This document shows positions 14,316 through 24,042 of a stretch of 64,000 bases of DNA, piece after piece (position 1 is the first letter of the stretch; every line of letters begins with the position of its first letter). A program made the position numbers and the translations under genes. Origin of the DNA: Photorhabdus akhurstii (lineage in GTDB: Bacteria; Pseudomonadota; Gammaproteobacteria; Enterobacterales; Enterobacteriaceae). The DNA is taken from contig NZ_RCWE01000012.1 in NCBI RefSeq assembly GCF_018448925.1, positions 62,001-126,000 on the forward strand, written 5' to 3'. Under the pieces are notes generated by a model. That model saw nothing but the letters and a program-made list of their open reading frames with translations, made no database searches and had not been told where the DNA came from.

Positions 14316-16143
14316 GATTTGCTCCGCTATTATTCATGTATTCATGCTCATTCCAACCATCCGGTTGGCGGCGTTCATTGAGCATTTCCCGTTCGAACAG
14401 CTCTTCCAGTTCCCGCCGCGCCTCTTTTATACGAGATATGTGAGCGACATCACCCTGTAGCTGCGGCATAAGTTCTCTCAGCATCCGCATATCTAACCGC
14501 TGGAAATGTTGTTTTGCGCGATTAGCTTTATGCGGATGCATTCCCAATTCAACTAAGGTTTTACGCCCCAGTTCCAGGGCACTGGAGAAAGTTTCACGGG
14601 TGAAATTTTTTACTCCATTTTGCAGCAGTTCATGCGCTTCCAGGCGTCCTCTGGCCCGCGCCATGATATGCAGATTCGGGAAATGCTTCTGGCATAAATG
14701 AACGATCATCATGGTATCTTCCGGCTCATTACAGGTGATGACTATCGCTTTGGCTTTATCCGCACCCGCCGAACGTAGCAGCTCCAATTCAGCCGCATCA
14801 CCATAATAAACTTTATAGCCATAACGCCGCATAGTACTCACAGCGCTGACATCGCGCTCTAACACCGTTATACGGATTTTATTCACCATCAGAAGACGAC
14901 CGATTACCTGTCCGAACCGGCCAAAGCCCACTAAAATCACCTGCGGATCATCATTTTCCACAAAGGGCTGTTCATCTGTCTCATCTTGGGCATTATAACG
15001 GCGTGCCAGAATAGCATCTATCAATTGCATGACAAGCGGCGTTGTCATCATCGATATTGTCACTACGACCAGCAACAAAGCCATCTGCCCGCTATTGAGC
15101 ACATTCTGGCTCAATGCGGCGGAAAACAGGACAAAGGCGAATTCTCCGCCCTGACTGAGTACGCCGGAAAATTGCAGGCAGGATGCCCCTCGTAAGCCTG
15201 CGCTCATTGCGATAAGATAGAGCACAATGCCTTTTACAATCACCAAAGCCAGCACACCAAGTAATACTTCGGACAAATGTATTAGTAGTACTCCCAGATT
15301 CAGAGACATACCGACCGAAATAAAAAACAGCCCCAACAGTAATCCTTTGAACGGTTCTATGGATATTTCCAGTTCATGGCGATATTCGCTATCTGCCAAT
15401 AATACTCCTGCGATAAAGGTTCCCAGCGCCATAGAAAAACCGAGCGCTTCCATAAATAGCGCAGAGCTAAGTACCACCAGTAATGCCGCCGCCGTAAATA
15501 ACTCACGTACTCCAGCCCTGACGACTAAACGAAACAGCGGACGTAACAGATAACGGCCACCGAGCAACATGCCAGCAAAAGCAGCAATTTTTAACGCTAT
15601 GCGATACCAGTCACCGGATGCTGTTTCCCCTGCCAACAGCGGAATCAATGCCAAAGCCGGGATGACCGCCATATCTTGAAATAGCAAAACCGAGAAACCA
15701 AGCTGCCCGCCTTCATTGCGGTTCATACCCTTCTCTTTCATGAGTTGCAGGGCCATTGCCGTTGAGGACATCGCCATACCGATACCGCCAATAACCGCCG
15801 CTTGCCATGAAAAATCGGTCAGATAAAGCAGCACGGCCAGCACACTCGCCGTGAAAATAACTTGAGCCGCACCGACGCCAAAAATAGATCGCCTGAGTTG
15901 CCAAAGTTTAGCCGGATTAAGTTCAAGCCCGATGATAAACATCAGGAAAACAATCCCCAACTCAGAGAAATGAAGAATATCATCAACATCCCTGATAAAG
16001 CTCAACCCCCACGGCCCCAGGACAATCCCCGCCAACAAATAACCTAATACGGCTCCAATCTTGCATTTCTGTGCGATTGGCACTGCCACAACGGCAGCAA
16101 ATAAAAACAATACACCGGCGCTCAATTGCGCTGAATGCTCCAT
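14299..16143 (-). CDS. kefB: Glutathione-regulated potassium-efflux antiporter KefB
   Basis: Inner-membrane K+/H+ antiporter of the CPA2 family that acidifies the cytoplasm during electrophile stress and is kept closed by glutathione. The 614-aa product has about 12 hydrophobic segments (residues 1-380) and a C-terminal RCK/TrkA-N domain with the nucleotide-binding [18 protein letters not shown] place the start at [10 protein letters not shown] (16143), matching E. coli KefB and directly after kefG; a longer frame from 16182 overlaps kefG and is unlikely. gorA, which regenerates glutathione, is also in this window. Confidence 0.95.
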   Translation of the reverse strand: MEHSAQLSAGVLFLFAAVVAVPIAQKCKIGAVLGYLLAGIVLGPWGLSFIRDVDDILHFSELGIVFLMFIIGLELNPAKLWQLRRSIFGVGAAQVIFTASVLAVLLYLTDFSWQAAVIGGIGMAMSSTAMALQLMKEKGMNRNEGGQLGFSVLLFQDMAVIPALALIPLLAGETASGDWYRIALKIAAFAGMLLGGRYLLRPLFRLVVRAGVRELFTAAALLVVLSSALFMEALGFSMALGTFIAGVLLADSEYRHELEISIEPFKGLLLGLFFISVGMSLNLGVLLIHLSEVLLGVLALVIVKGIVLYLIAMSAGLRGASCLQFSGVLSQGGEFAFVLFSAALSQNVLNSGQMALLLVVVTISMMTTPLVMQLIDAILARRYNAQDETDEQPFVENDDPQVILVGFGRFGQVIGRLLMVNKIRITVLERDVSAVSTMRRYGYKVYYGDAAELELLRSAGADKAKAIVITCNEPEDTMMIVHLCQKHFPNLHIMARARGRLEAHELLQNGVKNFTRETFSSALELGRKTLVELGMHPHKANRAKQHFQRLDMRMLRELMPQLQGDVAHISRIKEARRELEELFEREMLNERRQPDGWNEHEYMNNSGANHVSKS

Positions 16144-16145
16144 AA

Positions 16146-16697
16146 CTATAGCCCTCCTAATGACAATGGCGATTTGAGCCATTCACGATAATCATTAGCA
16201 TGGATGGCAAGAAGTTCAGGTTTTTGACGACGCGCCCAATAAACAATAATTGGTGATAACCAATGCATACGGCACATCGCTGCGGTGAGTTCAAAAGGAC
16301 GAAGGATCTCTTCCATTGGATAGAGATTATACCCATCGGCCCGGAACGTGCTTTCCGGTTCCCCTGTAGTAATCACTGAACGCCAATATTTTCCCTGTAA
16401 CGCCAATCCAGTAATACCACTGGCAAACCCCCGAGTCAGTACACGATCCATCCACTCCTTTAATAAAGCGGGACAACTGTAGGTGTACAGTGGGTGTTGA
16501 AAAACAATCACCTGATGTTCTCGAAGCAGTTGTTGCTCATAATGAACATCAATAAAAAAATCTGGATAAGATCCATATAAGTCGTGAACTGTGACATGCT
16601 CTAAACCCTGCACAGGTTGTAACAAAACACGATTTGCTACTGAATCCTGTGGCTCAGGATGGGCATACAGCAGCAGGACTTTAGGCGGCTGTAACAT
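16146..16697 (-). CDS. kefG: KefB ancillary quinone oxidoreductase KefG
   Basis: Flavodoxin-fold NAD(P)H:quinone oxidoreductase-like protein needed for full KefB activity. The 183-aa product shows [20 protein letters not shown] at the N-terminus and the family motif [20 protein letters not shown] near residues 83-102. It ends two bases before the kefB start, giving the conserved kefG-kefB pair. Confidence 0.94.
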   Translation of the reverse strand: MLQPPKVLLLYAHPEPQDSVANRVLLQPVQGLEHVTVHDLYGSYPDFFIDVHYEQQLLREHQVIVFQHPLYTYSCPALLKEWMDRVLTRGFASGITGLALQGKYWRSVITTGEPESTFRADGYNLYPMEEILRPFELTAAMCRMHWLSPIIVYWARRQKPELLAIHANDYREWLKSPLSLGGL

Positions 16698-16819
16698 CGT
16701 TCCCTCCTCAAGAACGTGTCAGGACACGTATTTTCCGTTAACATGCATACAAAGTGATAAAATTAAGACGCTTATTATCTGTTACTGCTAATTTAACATA
16801 TTTTATACAAACGATACTT

Positions 16820-18745
16820 ATGATTGTTTTCTCTTCATTACAAATTCGTCGCGGAACCCGTGTCTTGCTGGATAATGCCGGCGCCACTATTAATCCCGGA
16901 CAGAAAGTGGGTCTGGTAGGGAAAAATGGCTGTGGCAAATCTACCCTACTTGCATTATTAAAAAATGAACTTCAGGCTGAAACAGGAACATTCACTTTTC
17001 CCAGTAACTGGGCGCTGTCCTGGGTGAATCAAGAAACGCCCGCCCTGGAAATACCTGCTCTGGAGTATGTTATTGATGGTGATCGTGAATTCCGCCAACT
17101 GGAACAACAACTGCGGATAGCCAATGAAAAAAACGACGGCAATCTGATTGCTCACCTGCATAGTCAACTGGACACAGTTCAAGCCTGGACAATCCGTTCA
17201 AGAGCATCAAGTTTGTTGCACGGCTTAGGTTTCTCTCAGGAACAACTTGATCAACCGGTACGTGCCTTTTCCGGTGGATGGCGCATGCGCCTCAATCTAG
17301 CTCAGGCACTACTCTGCCGTTCTGACTTGCTGTTGCTTGATGAACCGACTAACCATCTTGATCTGGATGCGGTTATCTGGTTGGAAAAATGGCTGAAAAG
17401 CTACCCCGGAACATTAATCCTTATCTCCCATGATCGGGATTTTCTCGACCCTATTGCTGATAAGATCCTCCATATAGAGCAACAATCTCTATTTGAGTAC
17501 AGCGGCAACTACTCATCTTTCGAACGCCAACGCGCGACCAAGCTAGCGCAACAACAGGCCCTTTATAAAAGTCAGCAAGAGAAAGTCGCCCATCTGCAAA
17601 GTTATATTGACCGTTTCCGAGCCAAAGCCAGCAAAGCTAAACAGGCTCAGAGCCGTATCAAGATGTTAGAGCGGATGGAATTGATCGCCCCTGCCCACGT
17701 TGATAACCCATTTCATTTCAGTTTCCGTAAACCGGAGAGTCTGCCCAACCCACTCCTGAAAATGGAAAAAGTCAGCGCAGGCTATGGCGAACGGACCGTT
17801 TTAAATTCCATCAAACTGAATCTGGTTCCCGGCTCCCGCATTGGCCTGCTTGGCCGTAATGGCGCGGGTAAATCCACGTTGATTAAACTGTTAGCTGGAG
17901 AACTGCAATCTCAGAGTGGAACCGTAGAATTAGCTAAAGGGATCAAACTGGGGTATTTCGCCCAGCATCAACTGGAATATTTGCGTGCTGATGAATCACC
18001 ATTACAGCATTTAGTCCGCATTGCGCCACAGGAAACAGAACAGCAACTCAGAGATTATCTGGGGGGCTTTGGTTTCAAAGGCGATCAAGTGACTGACCCA
18101 AGTGGACGTTTCTCCGGGGGAGAAAAAGCGCGTTTGGTTTTGGCATTAATGGTCTGGCAACGCCCTAACCTTCTGTTGCTTGATGAACCAACGAACCATC
18201 TCGACCTGGATATGCGTCAAGCACTGACAGAAGCTTTGATCGACTTTGACGGTGCATTGGTTGTAGTTTCCCATGACCGACATCTATTACGTTCAACAAC
18301 AGATGAATTGTATTTGGTTCACGATGGTCAGGTAGAATCGTTCAATGGCGACTTAGAAGATTATCAACAATGGCTGACAGATCAACAACGTCAACAAAAT
18401 CAGCAACTACGTGAAAACAACGACAAGGAAAAAGAGTCATCCAGCCAAAGCGCTCAGGAAAGAAAAGATCAAAAACGGCGTCAAGCTGACTTCCGTAACC
18501 AAACGCAACCATTGCGCAAACAGCTTGCTGATCTGGAAAAACAGATGGAGAAACTGGGTAACGAACTGGTCGCACTAGAAAACCAACTTTCAGACAGCGC
18601 TATTTATGATAACAGCCGTAAAACCGAATTGACTGAATATCTGCAAAAGCAGAATCAGACCAAATCAAAATTGGAAGAAATTGAATTATCATGGATGGAA
18701 ATTCAGGAACAGCTTGAAAAAATGACGCAAGAGTTTGAAGGATAA
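16820..18745 (+). CDS. yheS: ABC-F family ATP-binding protein YheS
   Basis: Soluble protein with two ABC ATPase domains of the ABC-F class; members act on ribosomes, for example relieving stalling at specific nascent peptides. The 641-aa product begins MIVFSSLQIRRGTRVLLDNA and has Walker A GKNGCGKSTL and GRNGAGKSTL, signatures FSGGWRMRLN and FSGGEKARLV, Walker B LLLLDEPTNHLDLD twice, and a charged coiled-coil tail (residues ~530-640). The ATG at 16820 equals the E. coli start; an ATG upstream at 16754 adds a non-homologous extension. The gene is normally followed by yheT, which here lies 14.4 kb away. Confidence 0.95.
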   Translation: MIVFSSLQIRRGTRVLLDNAGATINPGQKVGLVGKNGCGKSTLLALLKNELQAETGTFTFPSNWALSWVNQETPALEIPALEYVIDGDREFRQLEQQLRIANEKNDGNLIAHLHSQLDTVQAWTIRSRASSLLHGLGFSQEQLDQPVRAFSGGWRMRLNLAQALLCRSDLLLLDEPTNHLDLDAVIWLEKWLKSYPGTLILISHDRDFLDPIADKILHIEQQSLFEYSGNYSSFERQRATKLAQQQALYKSQQEKVAHLQSYIDRFRAKASKAKQAQSRIKMLERMELIAPAHVDNPFHFSFRKPESLPNPLLKMEKVSAGYGERTVLNSIKLNLVPGSRIGLLGRNGAGKSTLIKLLAGELQSQSGTVELAKGIKLGYFAQHQLEYLRADESPLQHLVRIAPQETEQQLRDYLGGFGFKGDQVTDPSGRFSGGEKARLVLALMVWQRPNLLLLDEPTNHLDLDMRQALTEALIDFDGALVVVSHDRHLLRSTTDELYLVHDGQVESFNGDLEDYQQWLTDQQRQQNQQLRENNDKEKESSSQSAQERKDQKRRQADFRNQTQPLRKQLADLEKQMEKLGNELVALENQLSDSAIYDNSRKTELTEYLQKQNQTKSKLEEIELSWMEIQEQLEKMTQEFEG

Positions 18746-18778
18746 ATGATTTCATAAATTATCATTCAATAAAAATAG

Positions 18779-18805
18779 AGCGGAGAAAATAATCCGCTTT
18801 ATTTT
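18779..18805 (+). terminator. yheS terminator
   Basis: AGCGGA (18779-18784) pairs with TCCGCT (18793-18798) across an eight-base loop, extended by flanking A/T pairs, and is followed by TTATTTTT. It lies 33 bases after the yheS stop. Confidence 0.75.
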
Positions 18806-18952
18806 TCGATAATAGTCATATTATTTCATTTAAAACAGCAATAGATAAATCCAACCATAATACCCCATATATATTTCATCTTTATCCACAATAATATCAC
18901 CACACAATTTCAATATAATTACCCCTATATAAATAACAGCTATCTTTCTGAT

Positions 18953-19843
18953 TCACATATTATCGATTAATGAAGAGAATAATTCCGCCTCACTTACCAA
19001 CTCATAATCGATAACAGGACTCCATAAGATACCAAAATCAATCTCCATATCGGTTTTCAACACCTCTAATGAATCCAGATATTGTGATGGAATTGAGCGA
19101 ATAACTTTTTCCGGCACTAAAGAAAAACCATTGCGTTTAATGATCAACTCAATCATGACCATAATATCATTAGTTCTTAACATTAAATTCATATTATTAT
19201 TATAAATAGAAAATGTATTAATACCATCGGTAAAATCAAACGATATATTACTCTCACCAGTATTAACAAGGCTATATAATGATACTATTTCCTTATTTAA
19301 CTCAGCAAAATTCTGATTCCAATCACTGCCTTTTTTAAAAAGATAAACGAGTTTTTCAGTAAAAATCTTCCTTGGCATAAGTGATGAAGTTAACGGTAAA
19401 GGAACAATAGCGATATGTAATAGACCCGAGTTTAATAGATTCATTTGCTGCTCAAATGTCAGCCCCGTCATTAGCACAAGCACCACCTTTTCCTTACTAC
19501 CTAGAAAAAGCCGCTCTTCCATTTTCCCGGAATCATAAATAGGAAAACAAGAGCTAACATAGAGGTAATGTGGCGAATCATATTGCAAATCATGATTCAC
19601 CTGAGTCTGAAACTGCTCAAAATGACCCAATAACTTCTGAGCATTCTCAAAGGTCTTTTGCCCAAAATCAGTCAATCTAGTACCATTCGGCCCTCTGGAA
19701 AACAAAGAAGCCCCGAACTCTTCTTCCAGCGCATTAATTTTCTTAGTCAGCCCAGGTTGTGAAATATGTAGTATTTGAGAAGCCTGATGATAATTAAGTG
19801 TTTCAGCCAACACGATAAAAGCTTTGAGATTACGTATATCCAT
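18953..19843 (-). CDS. LysR family transcriptional regulator
   Basis: A 296-aa LysR-type regulator. The N-terminal winged helix-turn-helix (residues 1-60) is clear: MDIRNLKAFIVLAETLNYHQ followed by ASQILHISQPGLTKKINALE. The C-terminal effector domain (about 90-290) is present but I do not recognise its ligand class. Its codon use is AT-rich like the adjacent array and unlike yheS. It is separated from that array by 650 bases and transcribed in the same direction, so it could regulate the locus, but nothing in the sequence proves this. Confidence 0.85.
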   Translation of the reverse strand: MDIRNLKAFIVLAETLNYHQASQILHISQPGLTKKINALEEEFGASLFSRGPNGTRLTDFGQKTFENAQKLLGHFEQFQTQVNHDLQYDSPHYLYVSSCFPIYDSGKMEERLFLGSKEKVVLVLMTGLTFEQQMNLLNSGLLHIAIVPLPLTSSLMPRKIFTEKLVYLFKKGSDWNQNFAELNKEIVSLYSLVNTGESNISFDFTDGINTFSIYNNNMNLMLRTNDIMVMIELIIKRNGFSLVPEKVIRSIPSQYLDSLEVLKTDMEIDFGILWSPVIDYELVSEAELFSSLIDNM

Positions 19844-20495
19844 ATCTCCACCATTCGGGTTTATCTTTCAAACTTTGCTTGCGTTATTATTTCAACAATA
19901 GCCTAAATGTTTTAGACTTAACTGAAATTAATTAAACAGAGATTAAACAACAATTATAAGATGATCAATTAATTTATTATAAAAATGTTGACAAAATTTT
20001 ATTTTTACCATAATTCCTTTCTACTCCCTGAGGTAAATGACTAAATAATCCATCTAAATTAAACGCTTTAAAATATAATGAATTTTACGCTTTTTAGGTG
20101 TTTTACCTATAGCAATCCCTATACATCCTGTGACATACATTCGCTACTACACAAGGCAGATAAATATATCTGGTGAATATCATTATGAAAACATCGCTAT
20201 TAGCCTTAATTTTTAAATAACATAACCAAAGTCAGCGATAATATGGAGGTATTTATTATCTATAAATGATGATATATCATAAAATACGCAATTATAGATA
20301 AATCACTATTTGATTCTTATTTTTTCGATAAACAATAATAAAATGGCATCGTATAAAAATACTCCTATAAATAGCTTTCCAAAATAGTGCTACACCTTAC
20401 ACACGCTACATAACATATAACTCTATGTATAACAATTGGTTGAAGAAAGCCACGTGTAGCAGAATTATGAAACCTTATTTATAGCCAAACTAATA
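19844..20495. other. 652-bp AT-rich stretch without a convincing gene
   Basis: Very AT-rich DNA between the LysR gene start and the last immunity-array gene. It should hold the LysR promoter and the 3' end of the array transcript. At 20185 an ATG opens a frame that looks like the first codons of a signal peptide (MKTSLLALIF) and stops after 11 codons, which may be a gene remnant or chance. I see no clear hairpin terminator after the array. Confidence 0.5.
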
Positions 20496-20897
20496 TTAAT
20501 CACACAGTTTAATATCTTTTACATAAGTATTCGGAGACATCCAAGATATTCTTGGACATACCAAATAGTTATCACTTTTTAACTTATAATGCACATACAA
20601 AGATGTAGGAAAACTTAAAAAAAACGAAATAATAGCTATCGTCCCAAAATACTTATTAAAACTATCATGATGTTTTGGATAACGGCCAGTTATATTAACA
20701 AAAATAATAAAAAAAACATAATAAAAAACCAAAGGAGAAGAAAAAAATATCATAAAAACACCGCCTGAAAATATTATTTTTTCATCCATTTCAATTAAGG
20801 AATTTAAATTTTCACCTGTCAAAAAAGAAGTGAATAACGTTAGAATGAAAATAAAAAGAGCACAGATGATATGTATAACCTTTTTCTTATTTTCCAT
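20496..20897 (-). CDS. Array copy 8: predicted membrane immunity protein
   Basis: Last (promoter-distal) of eight tandem paralogues. The 133-aa product has three hydrophobic segments (about 8-27, 44-70 and 85-108) and the shared C-terminal block YLVCPRISWMSPNTYVKD followed by IKLCD. The ATG at 20897 is preceded by GGGGGAG five bases upstream; an upstream in-frame TTG at 20942 would extend it but lacks a site. The first ~55 codons are nearly identical to copy 6, which points to recent duplication or gene conversion. Function as immunity to a pore-forming toxin is inferred from size, topology and position; these proteins resemble the uncharacterised DUF1240-type membrane family (from memory, unverified). 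Confidence 0.75.
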   Translation of the reverse strand: MENKKKVIHIICALFIFILTLFTSFLTGENLNSLIEMDEKIIFSGGVFMIFFSSPLVFYYVFFIIFVNITGRYPKHHDSFNKYFGTIAIISFFLSFPTSLYVHYKLKSDNYLVCPRISWMSPNTYVKDIKLCD

Positions 20898-20944
20898 AAC
20901 TCCCCCAGTTATTAAGGAATTGATTGAAGTCAAATACAACAATA

Positions 20945-21346
20945 TTAATCACATAGCTTCATATCTTTCACATAAGTATTCGGAGACATCCAAGATATTC
21001 TTGGACATACCAAATAGCCATCACTTTTTAATTTATAATGCACATAGAAAGATATGGGGAAACTTAAAAAAAGTGCAACAATAGCTATCGAAAAAAAACA
21101 TTTAACAAATTTATCATTATGCTTTGGATAATGATCAGTCACAGTAAAAAAAATAATAAGAAATGTAGTATAAGAAATCAAAGGAAAAGAAAAAAATATT
21201 ATAAAAACATTACTTGAGAATGTTATTTCCTCATCCATCTCAACTAAAGAAATTAGATTCCCCCCTGTTAAAAAGAGTCCTAATGATGCTAAAATAAAAA
21301 TAGCAAGAGCACCGAGGATCTGTATAGCCTTTTTTTTATTTCCCAT
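20945..21346 (-). CDS. Array copy 7: predicted membrane immunity protein
   Basis: A 133-aa paralogue starting MGNKKKAIQILGALAIFILA at 21346 with GGGGGAG upstream. It has the same three-helix pattern and the tail LVCPRISWMSPNTYVKDMKL. Its central part (residues 60-90, TVTDHYPKHNDKFVKCF) is distinct from its neighbours, so copies differ most in the loop between the second and third helices. The ORF is 402 bases and the spacer to copy 8 is 47 bases. Confidence 0.75.
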   Translation of the reverse strand: MGNKKKAIQILGALAIFILASLGLFLTGGNLISLVEMDEEITFSSNVFIIFFSFPLISYTTFLIIFFTVTDHYPKHNDKFVKCFFSIAIVALFLSFPISFYVHYKLKSDGYLVCPRISWMSPNTYVKDMKLCD

Positions 21347-21393
21347 AACTCCCCCAGTTATTAAGGAATTGATTGAAGTCAAATACAACAATA

Positions 21394-21797
21394 TCAATCA
21401 CATAACTTCATATCTTTCACATAAGTATTCGGCGACGTCCAAGATATCCTTGGACATACCAAATAACCATCACTTTTCAACTTATAATTCACATATAAAG
21501 ATGTAGGAAAACTTAAAACAATTGAAACAAGAGCTATCGAACAAAAATATTTGTTAAAGCTATCATGATGTTTTGGATAACGACCAGTTATATTAACAAA
21601 AATAACAAAGATCATATAATAAAAAACCAAAGGAGAAGAAAAAAAAATATCATAAAAACACCGCCTGAAAATATTATTTTTTCATCCATTTCAATTAAAG
21701 AATTTAAATTTTCACCTGTCAAAAAAGAAGTGAATAACGTTAGAATGAAAATAAAAAAAGCGCAGATGATATGTATAACCTTTTTTTTATTTTCCAT
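21394..21797 (-). pseudogene. Array copy 6: frameshifted immunity paralogue
   Basis: Same family, but the frame breaks at a homopolymer. The start MENKKKVIHIICAFFIFILT at 21797 runs for about 53 codons, then a run of nine T on the coding strand (21639-21647) shifts the frame; the remainder (VFYYMIFVIFVNITGRYPKH onward) continues in another frame to the normal LCD end. The near-identical copy 8 has seven T at the matching place (20741-20747), so this copy carries two extra bases and measures 404 instead of 402 bases. It is either a recent pseudogene or a slippage-prone, switchable gene; a sequencing error in the homopolymer is also possible. Confidence 0.8.
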
Positions 21798-21844
21798 AAC
21801 TCCCCCAGTTATTAAGGAATTGATTTAAGTCAAATACAACAATA

Positions 21845-22246
21845 TCAATCACATAACTTCATATCTTTCACATAAGTATTCGGAGACATCCAAGATATTC
21901 TTGGACATACCAAATAGTCATCACTTTTTAACTTATAATGCACATACAAAGATGTAGGGAAGCCTAAAAAAAATGAAATAATAGCTATCGTCCCAAAAAA
22001 GTTAACAAAACCATCATGATGCTTTGGATAATGACCACTTATAGTAACAAAAACTATAAAAAATATAGCATAAGAAACCAAAGGAAAAGAAAAAAATATT
22101 ATAACAACACCACCCGAGAATGTTATTTTCTCACTCATTCTAACTAAAGAAACCAAATTTTCTCCGGTTGAAAAAAAAGCAAATAAAGCTAAAAGAAAAA
22201 TAGCAAGAGCAGCGATAACATGTATAATCTTTCTTTTATTTCCCAT
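21845..22246 (-). CDS. Array copy 5: predicted membrane immunity protein
   Basis: A 133-aa paralogue starting MGNKRKIIHVIAALAIFLLA at 22246, with a GGGGGCGG ribosome-binding site. Three predicted membrane segments and the tail LVCPRISWMSPNTYVKDMKL. The segment around residues 75-100 (KHHDGFVNFFGTIAIISFF) is nearly the same as in copy 2 while the N-terminus differs, so the copies are mosaics of shared blocks. Confidence 0.75.
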   Translation of the reverse strand: MGNKRKIIHVIAALAIFLLALFAFFSTGENLVSLVRMSEKITFSGGVVIIFFSFPLVSYAIFFIVFVTISGHYPKHHDGFVNFFGTIAIISFFLGFPTSLYVHYKLKSDDYLVCPRISWMSPNTYVKDMKLCD

Positions 22247-22293
22247 ACCGCCCCCAATTATGAAGAAATTAGTTGAAATCAAATACAACCATA

Positions 22294-22695
22294 TCAATCA
22301 CATAACTTCATATCTTTCACATAAGTATTCGGCGCCGTCAAAGAGATTCTTGGACATACTAAATAGCCATCACTTTTTAACTTATAATGCACATACAAAG
22401 ATGTAGGAAAACTTAAAAAAAGTGAAATAATGGCTATCGATCCAAAATATTTATTAAAACTATCATGATGCTTAGGATAGCGACCAGTTATACTGACAAA
22501 AATAATAAATAATAGAGAATAAAGAATCAAAGGAGAAAAAAAGAATATAATAATAACACGACTTGAGAATATTATTTTCTCATCCATTTTAACTAAAGAG
22601 ACTAAATCTTCCCCTGTCAAAAAAAAAGTGAATGACGTTAGAATGAGAAAAAAAAGAGCGCAAATGATATATATAGCCTTTTTTTTATTTCCCAT
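22294..22695 (-). CDS. Array copy 4: predicted membrane immunity protein
   Basis: A 133-aa paralogue starting MGNKKKAIYIICALFFLILT at 22695 with GGGGGAG upstream. It shares KHHDSFNKYFGSIAIISLFL with the copy 6/8 group but has the variant tail LVCPRISLTAPNTYVKDMKL, where SWMS has become SLTA. That is the only change in the otherwise fixed tail among copies 2, 3, 4, 5 and 7. ORF 402 bases, spacer 47 bases. Confidence 0.75.
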   Translation of the reverse strand: MGNKKKAIYIICALFFLILTSFTFFLTGEDLVSLVKMDEKIIFSSRVIIIFFFSPLILYSLLFIIFVSITGRYPKHHDSFNKYFGSIAIISLFLSFPTSLYVHYKLKSDGYLVCPRISLTAPNTYVKDMKLCD

Positions 22696-22742
22696 AACTC
22701 CCCCAGTTATTAAGAAATTGATTGAAGTCAAATACAACAATA

Positions 22743-23144
22743 TCAATCACATAACTTCATATCTTTCACATAGGTATTAGGCGACATCCAAGATATTCTT
22801 GGGCATACCAAATAGTTATCACTTTTCAGTTTATAATTCACATAGAAAGATATAGGAAAACTTAAAAAAAGTGAAATAATGGCTATCGAACCAAAGTATT
22901 TTATGAAACTATCATGGTATTTTGGGCAACGGTTTGTTATATTAGAAAAAATAATAGAAACCATACAATACGAAATCAAAGGAGAAAAGAAAAATATCAT
23001 AAAAACACTACTTGAGAATGTTATTTTCTCATCCATCTTAACTAAAGAAACCAAATTTTCCCCTGTCAAAAATAACCCTAATGATACTAAAATAAAAGTA
23101 GCAGCAGCAACGATGATATGTATAACCTTTTTTTTATTTCCCAT
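22743..23144 (-). CDS. Array copy 3: predicted membrane immunity protein
   Basis: A 133-aa paralogue starting MGNKKKVIHIIVAAATFILV at 23144 after GGGAGTT. The middle loop (SNITNRCPKYHDSFIKYFGS) carries an extra cysteine not found in the others. Tail LVCPRISWMSPNTYVKDMKL is standard. ORF 402 bases, spacer 47 bases. Confidence 0.75.
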   Translation of the reverse strand: MGNKKKVIHIIVAAATFILVSLGLFLTGENLVSLVKMDEKITFSSSVFMIFFFSPLISYCMVSIIFSNITNRCPKYHDSFIKYFGSIAIISLFLSFPISFYVNYKLKSDNYLVCPRISWMSPNTYVKDMKLCD

Positions 23145-23191
23145 AACTCCCTCAGTTATTAAGGAATGGATTGAAATCAAATACAACAATA

Positions 23192-23593
23192 TCAATCACA
23201 TAGCTTCATATCTTTCACATAGGTATTAGGCGACATCCAAGAGATTCTTGGACATACCAAATAGTCATCACTTTTTAAGTGAAAATGCACATACAAAGAT
23301 GTAGGGAAGCCTAAAAAAAATGAAATAATAGCTATCGTCCCAAAACAGTTAACAAAACCATCATGATGTTTTGGAGGACGATCAGTTATACTGACAAAAA
23401 TAACTGCAACCATATAATACAAAATCAAAGGAGCAGAAAAAAATATTATAACAACACCACCTGAGAATGTTATTTGTTCATCCATTTCAATTAAAGAAAT
23501 TATATTTCCCCCTGTCAAGAAGAAAGTAGATAAAGCTAAAAGAAAAATAGCAATGGCACCAATAATATGCATAATCTTCTTTTTACCTTCCAT
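23192..23593 (-). CDS. Array copy 2: predicted membrane immunity protein
   Basis: A 133-aa paralogue starting MEGKKKIMHIIGAIAIFLLA at 23593 after a GGGGGG ribosome-binding site. Three predicted membrane segments; the third segment ends YVHFHLKSDDYLVCP, and the tail is standard. It follows copy 1 after 47 bases. Expression would depend on read-through from the effector operon, since I see no promoter in the 47-base spacers. Confidence 0.75.
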   Translation of the reverse strand: MEGKKKIMHIIGAIAIFLLALSTFFLTGGNIISLIEMDEQITFSGGVVIIFFSAPLILYYMVAVIFVSITDRPPKHHDGFVNCFGTIAIISFFLGFPTSLYVHFHLKSDDYLVCPRISWMSPNTYVKDMKLCD

Positions 23594-23640
23594 AATCCCC
23601 CCAGTTATTAAGGAATTGATCGAAATCAAATACAATAATA

Positions 23641-24042
23641 TCAATCACATAGTTTAATATCTTTTACATATTTATTCGGTGACATCCAAGATATCTTTTG
23701 GCATATCAAGTAATTCTCACTCCTCAGCTTATAATGCACATAAAAAGATATAGGAAAACTCAAAAAAAATGCAACAATAGCTATCATACCAAGATATTTA
23801 ACATAAATATCATGATATCTCGGGATACGCGTTGTTAAATTTAAATAAATAGAACAAATCAAGAAATAAAAAACCAACGGGAAGAAAAAAAACGCAATTA
23901 TTATACTGTTGGAAAAAGAGATTACCTCAGCCATTGTAATCAATGAAAATAGACCATCAACAGAAGCAAACATACCCAAAAATACCAGAGACAATACAAA
24001 AATCGCCAAAATAATATGAATTATTCTTCTTTTTTTATCCAC
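23641..24042 (-). CDS. Array copy 1: predicted cognate immunity protein of the effector
   Basis: First and most divergent of the eight paralogues. I choose the GTG at 24042 (protein MDKKRRIIHIILAIFVLSLV, 133 aa): it overlaps the effector stop codon by eight bases, has GGAAGA upstream and aligns with the other copies' starts; an ATG at 24063 is the alternative. It has three hydrophobic segments, and a changed tail LICQKISWMSPNKYVKDIKL. Overlap with the toxin-like gene is the usual arrangement for a cognate immunity gene, so this copy is the best candidate for protecting the producer. Family function is inferred. Confidence 0.75.
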   Translation of the reverse strand: MDKKRRIIHIILAIFVLSLVFLGMFASVDGLFSLITMAEVISFSNSIIIAFFFFPLVFYFLICSIYLNLTTRIPRYHDIYVKYLGMIAIVAFFLSFPISFYVHYKLRSENYLICQKISWMSPNKYVKDIKLCD

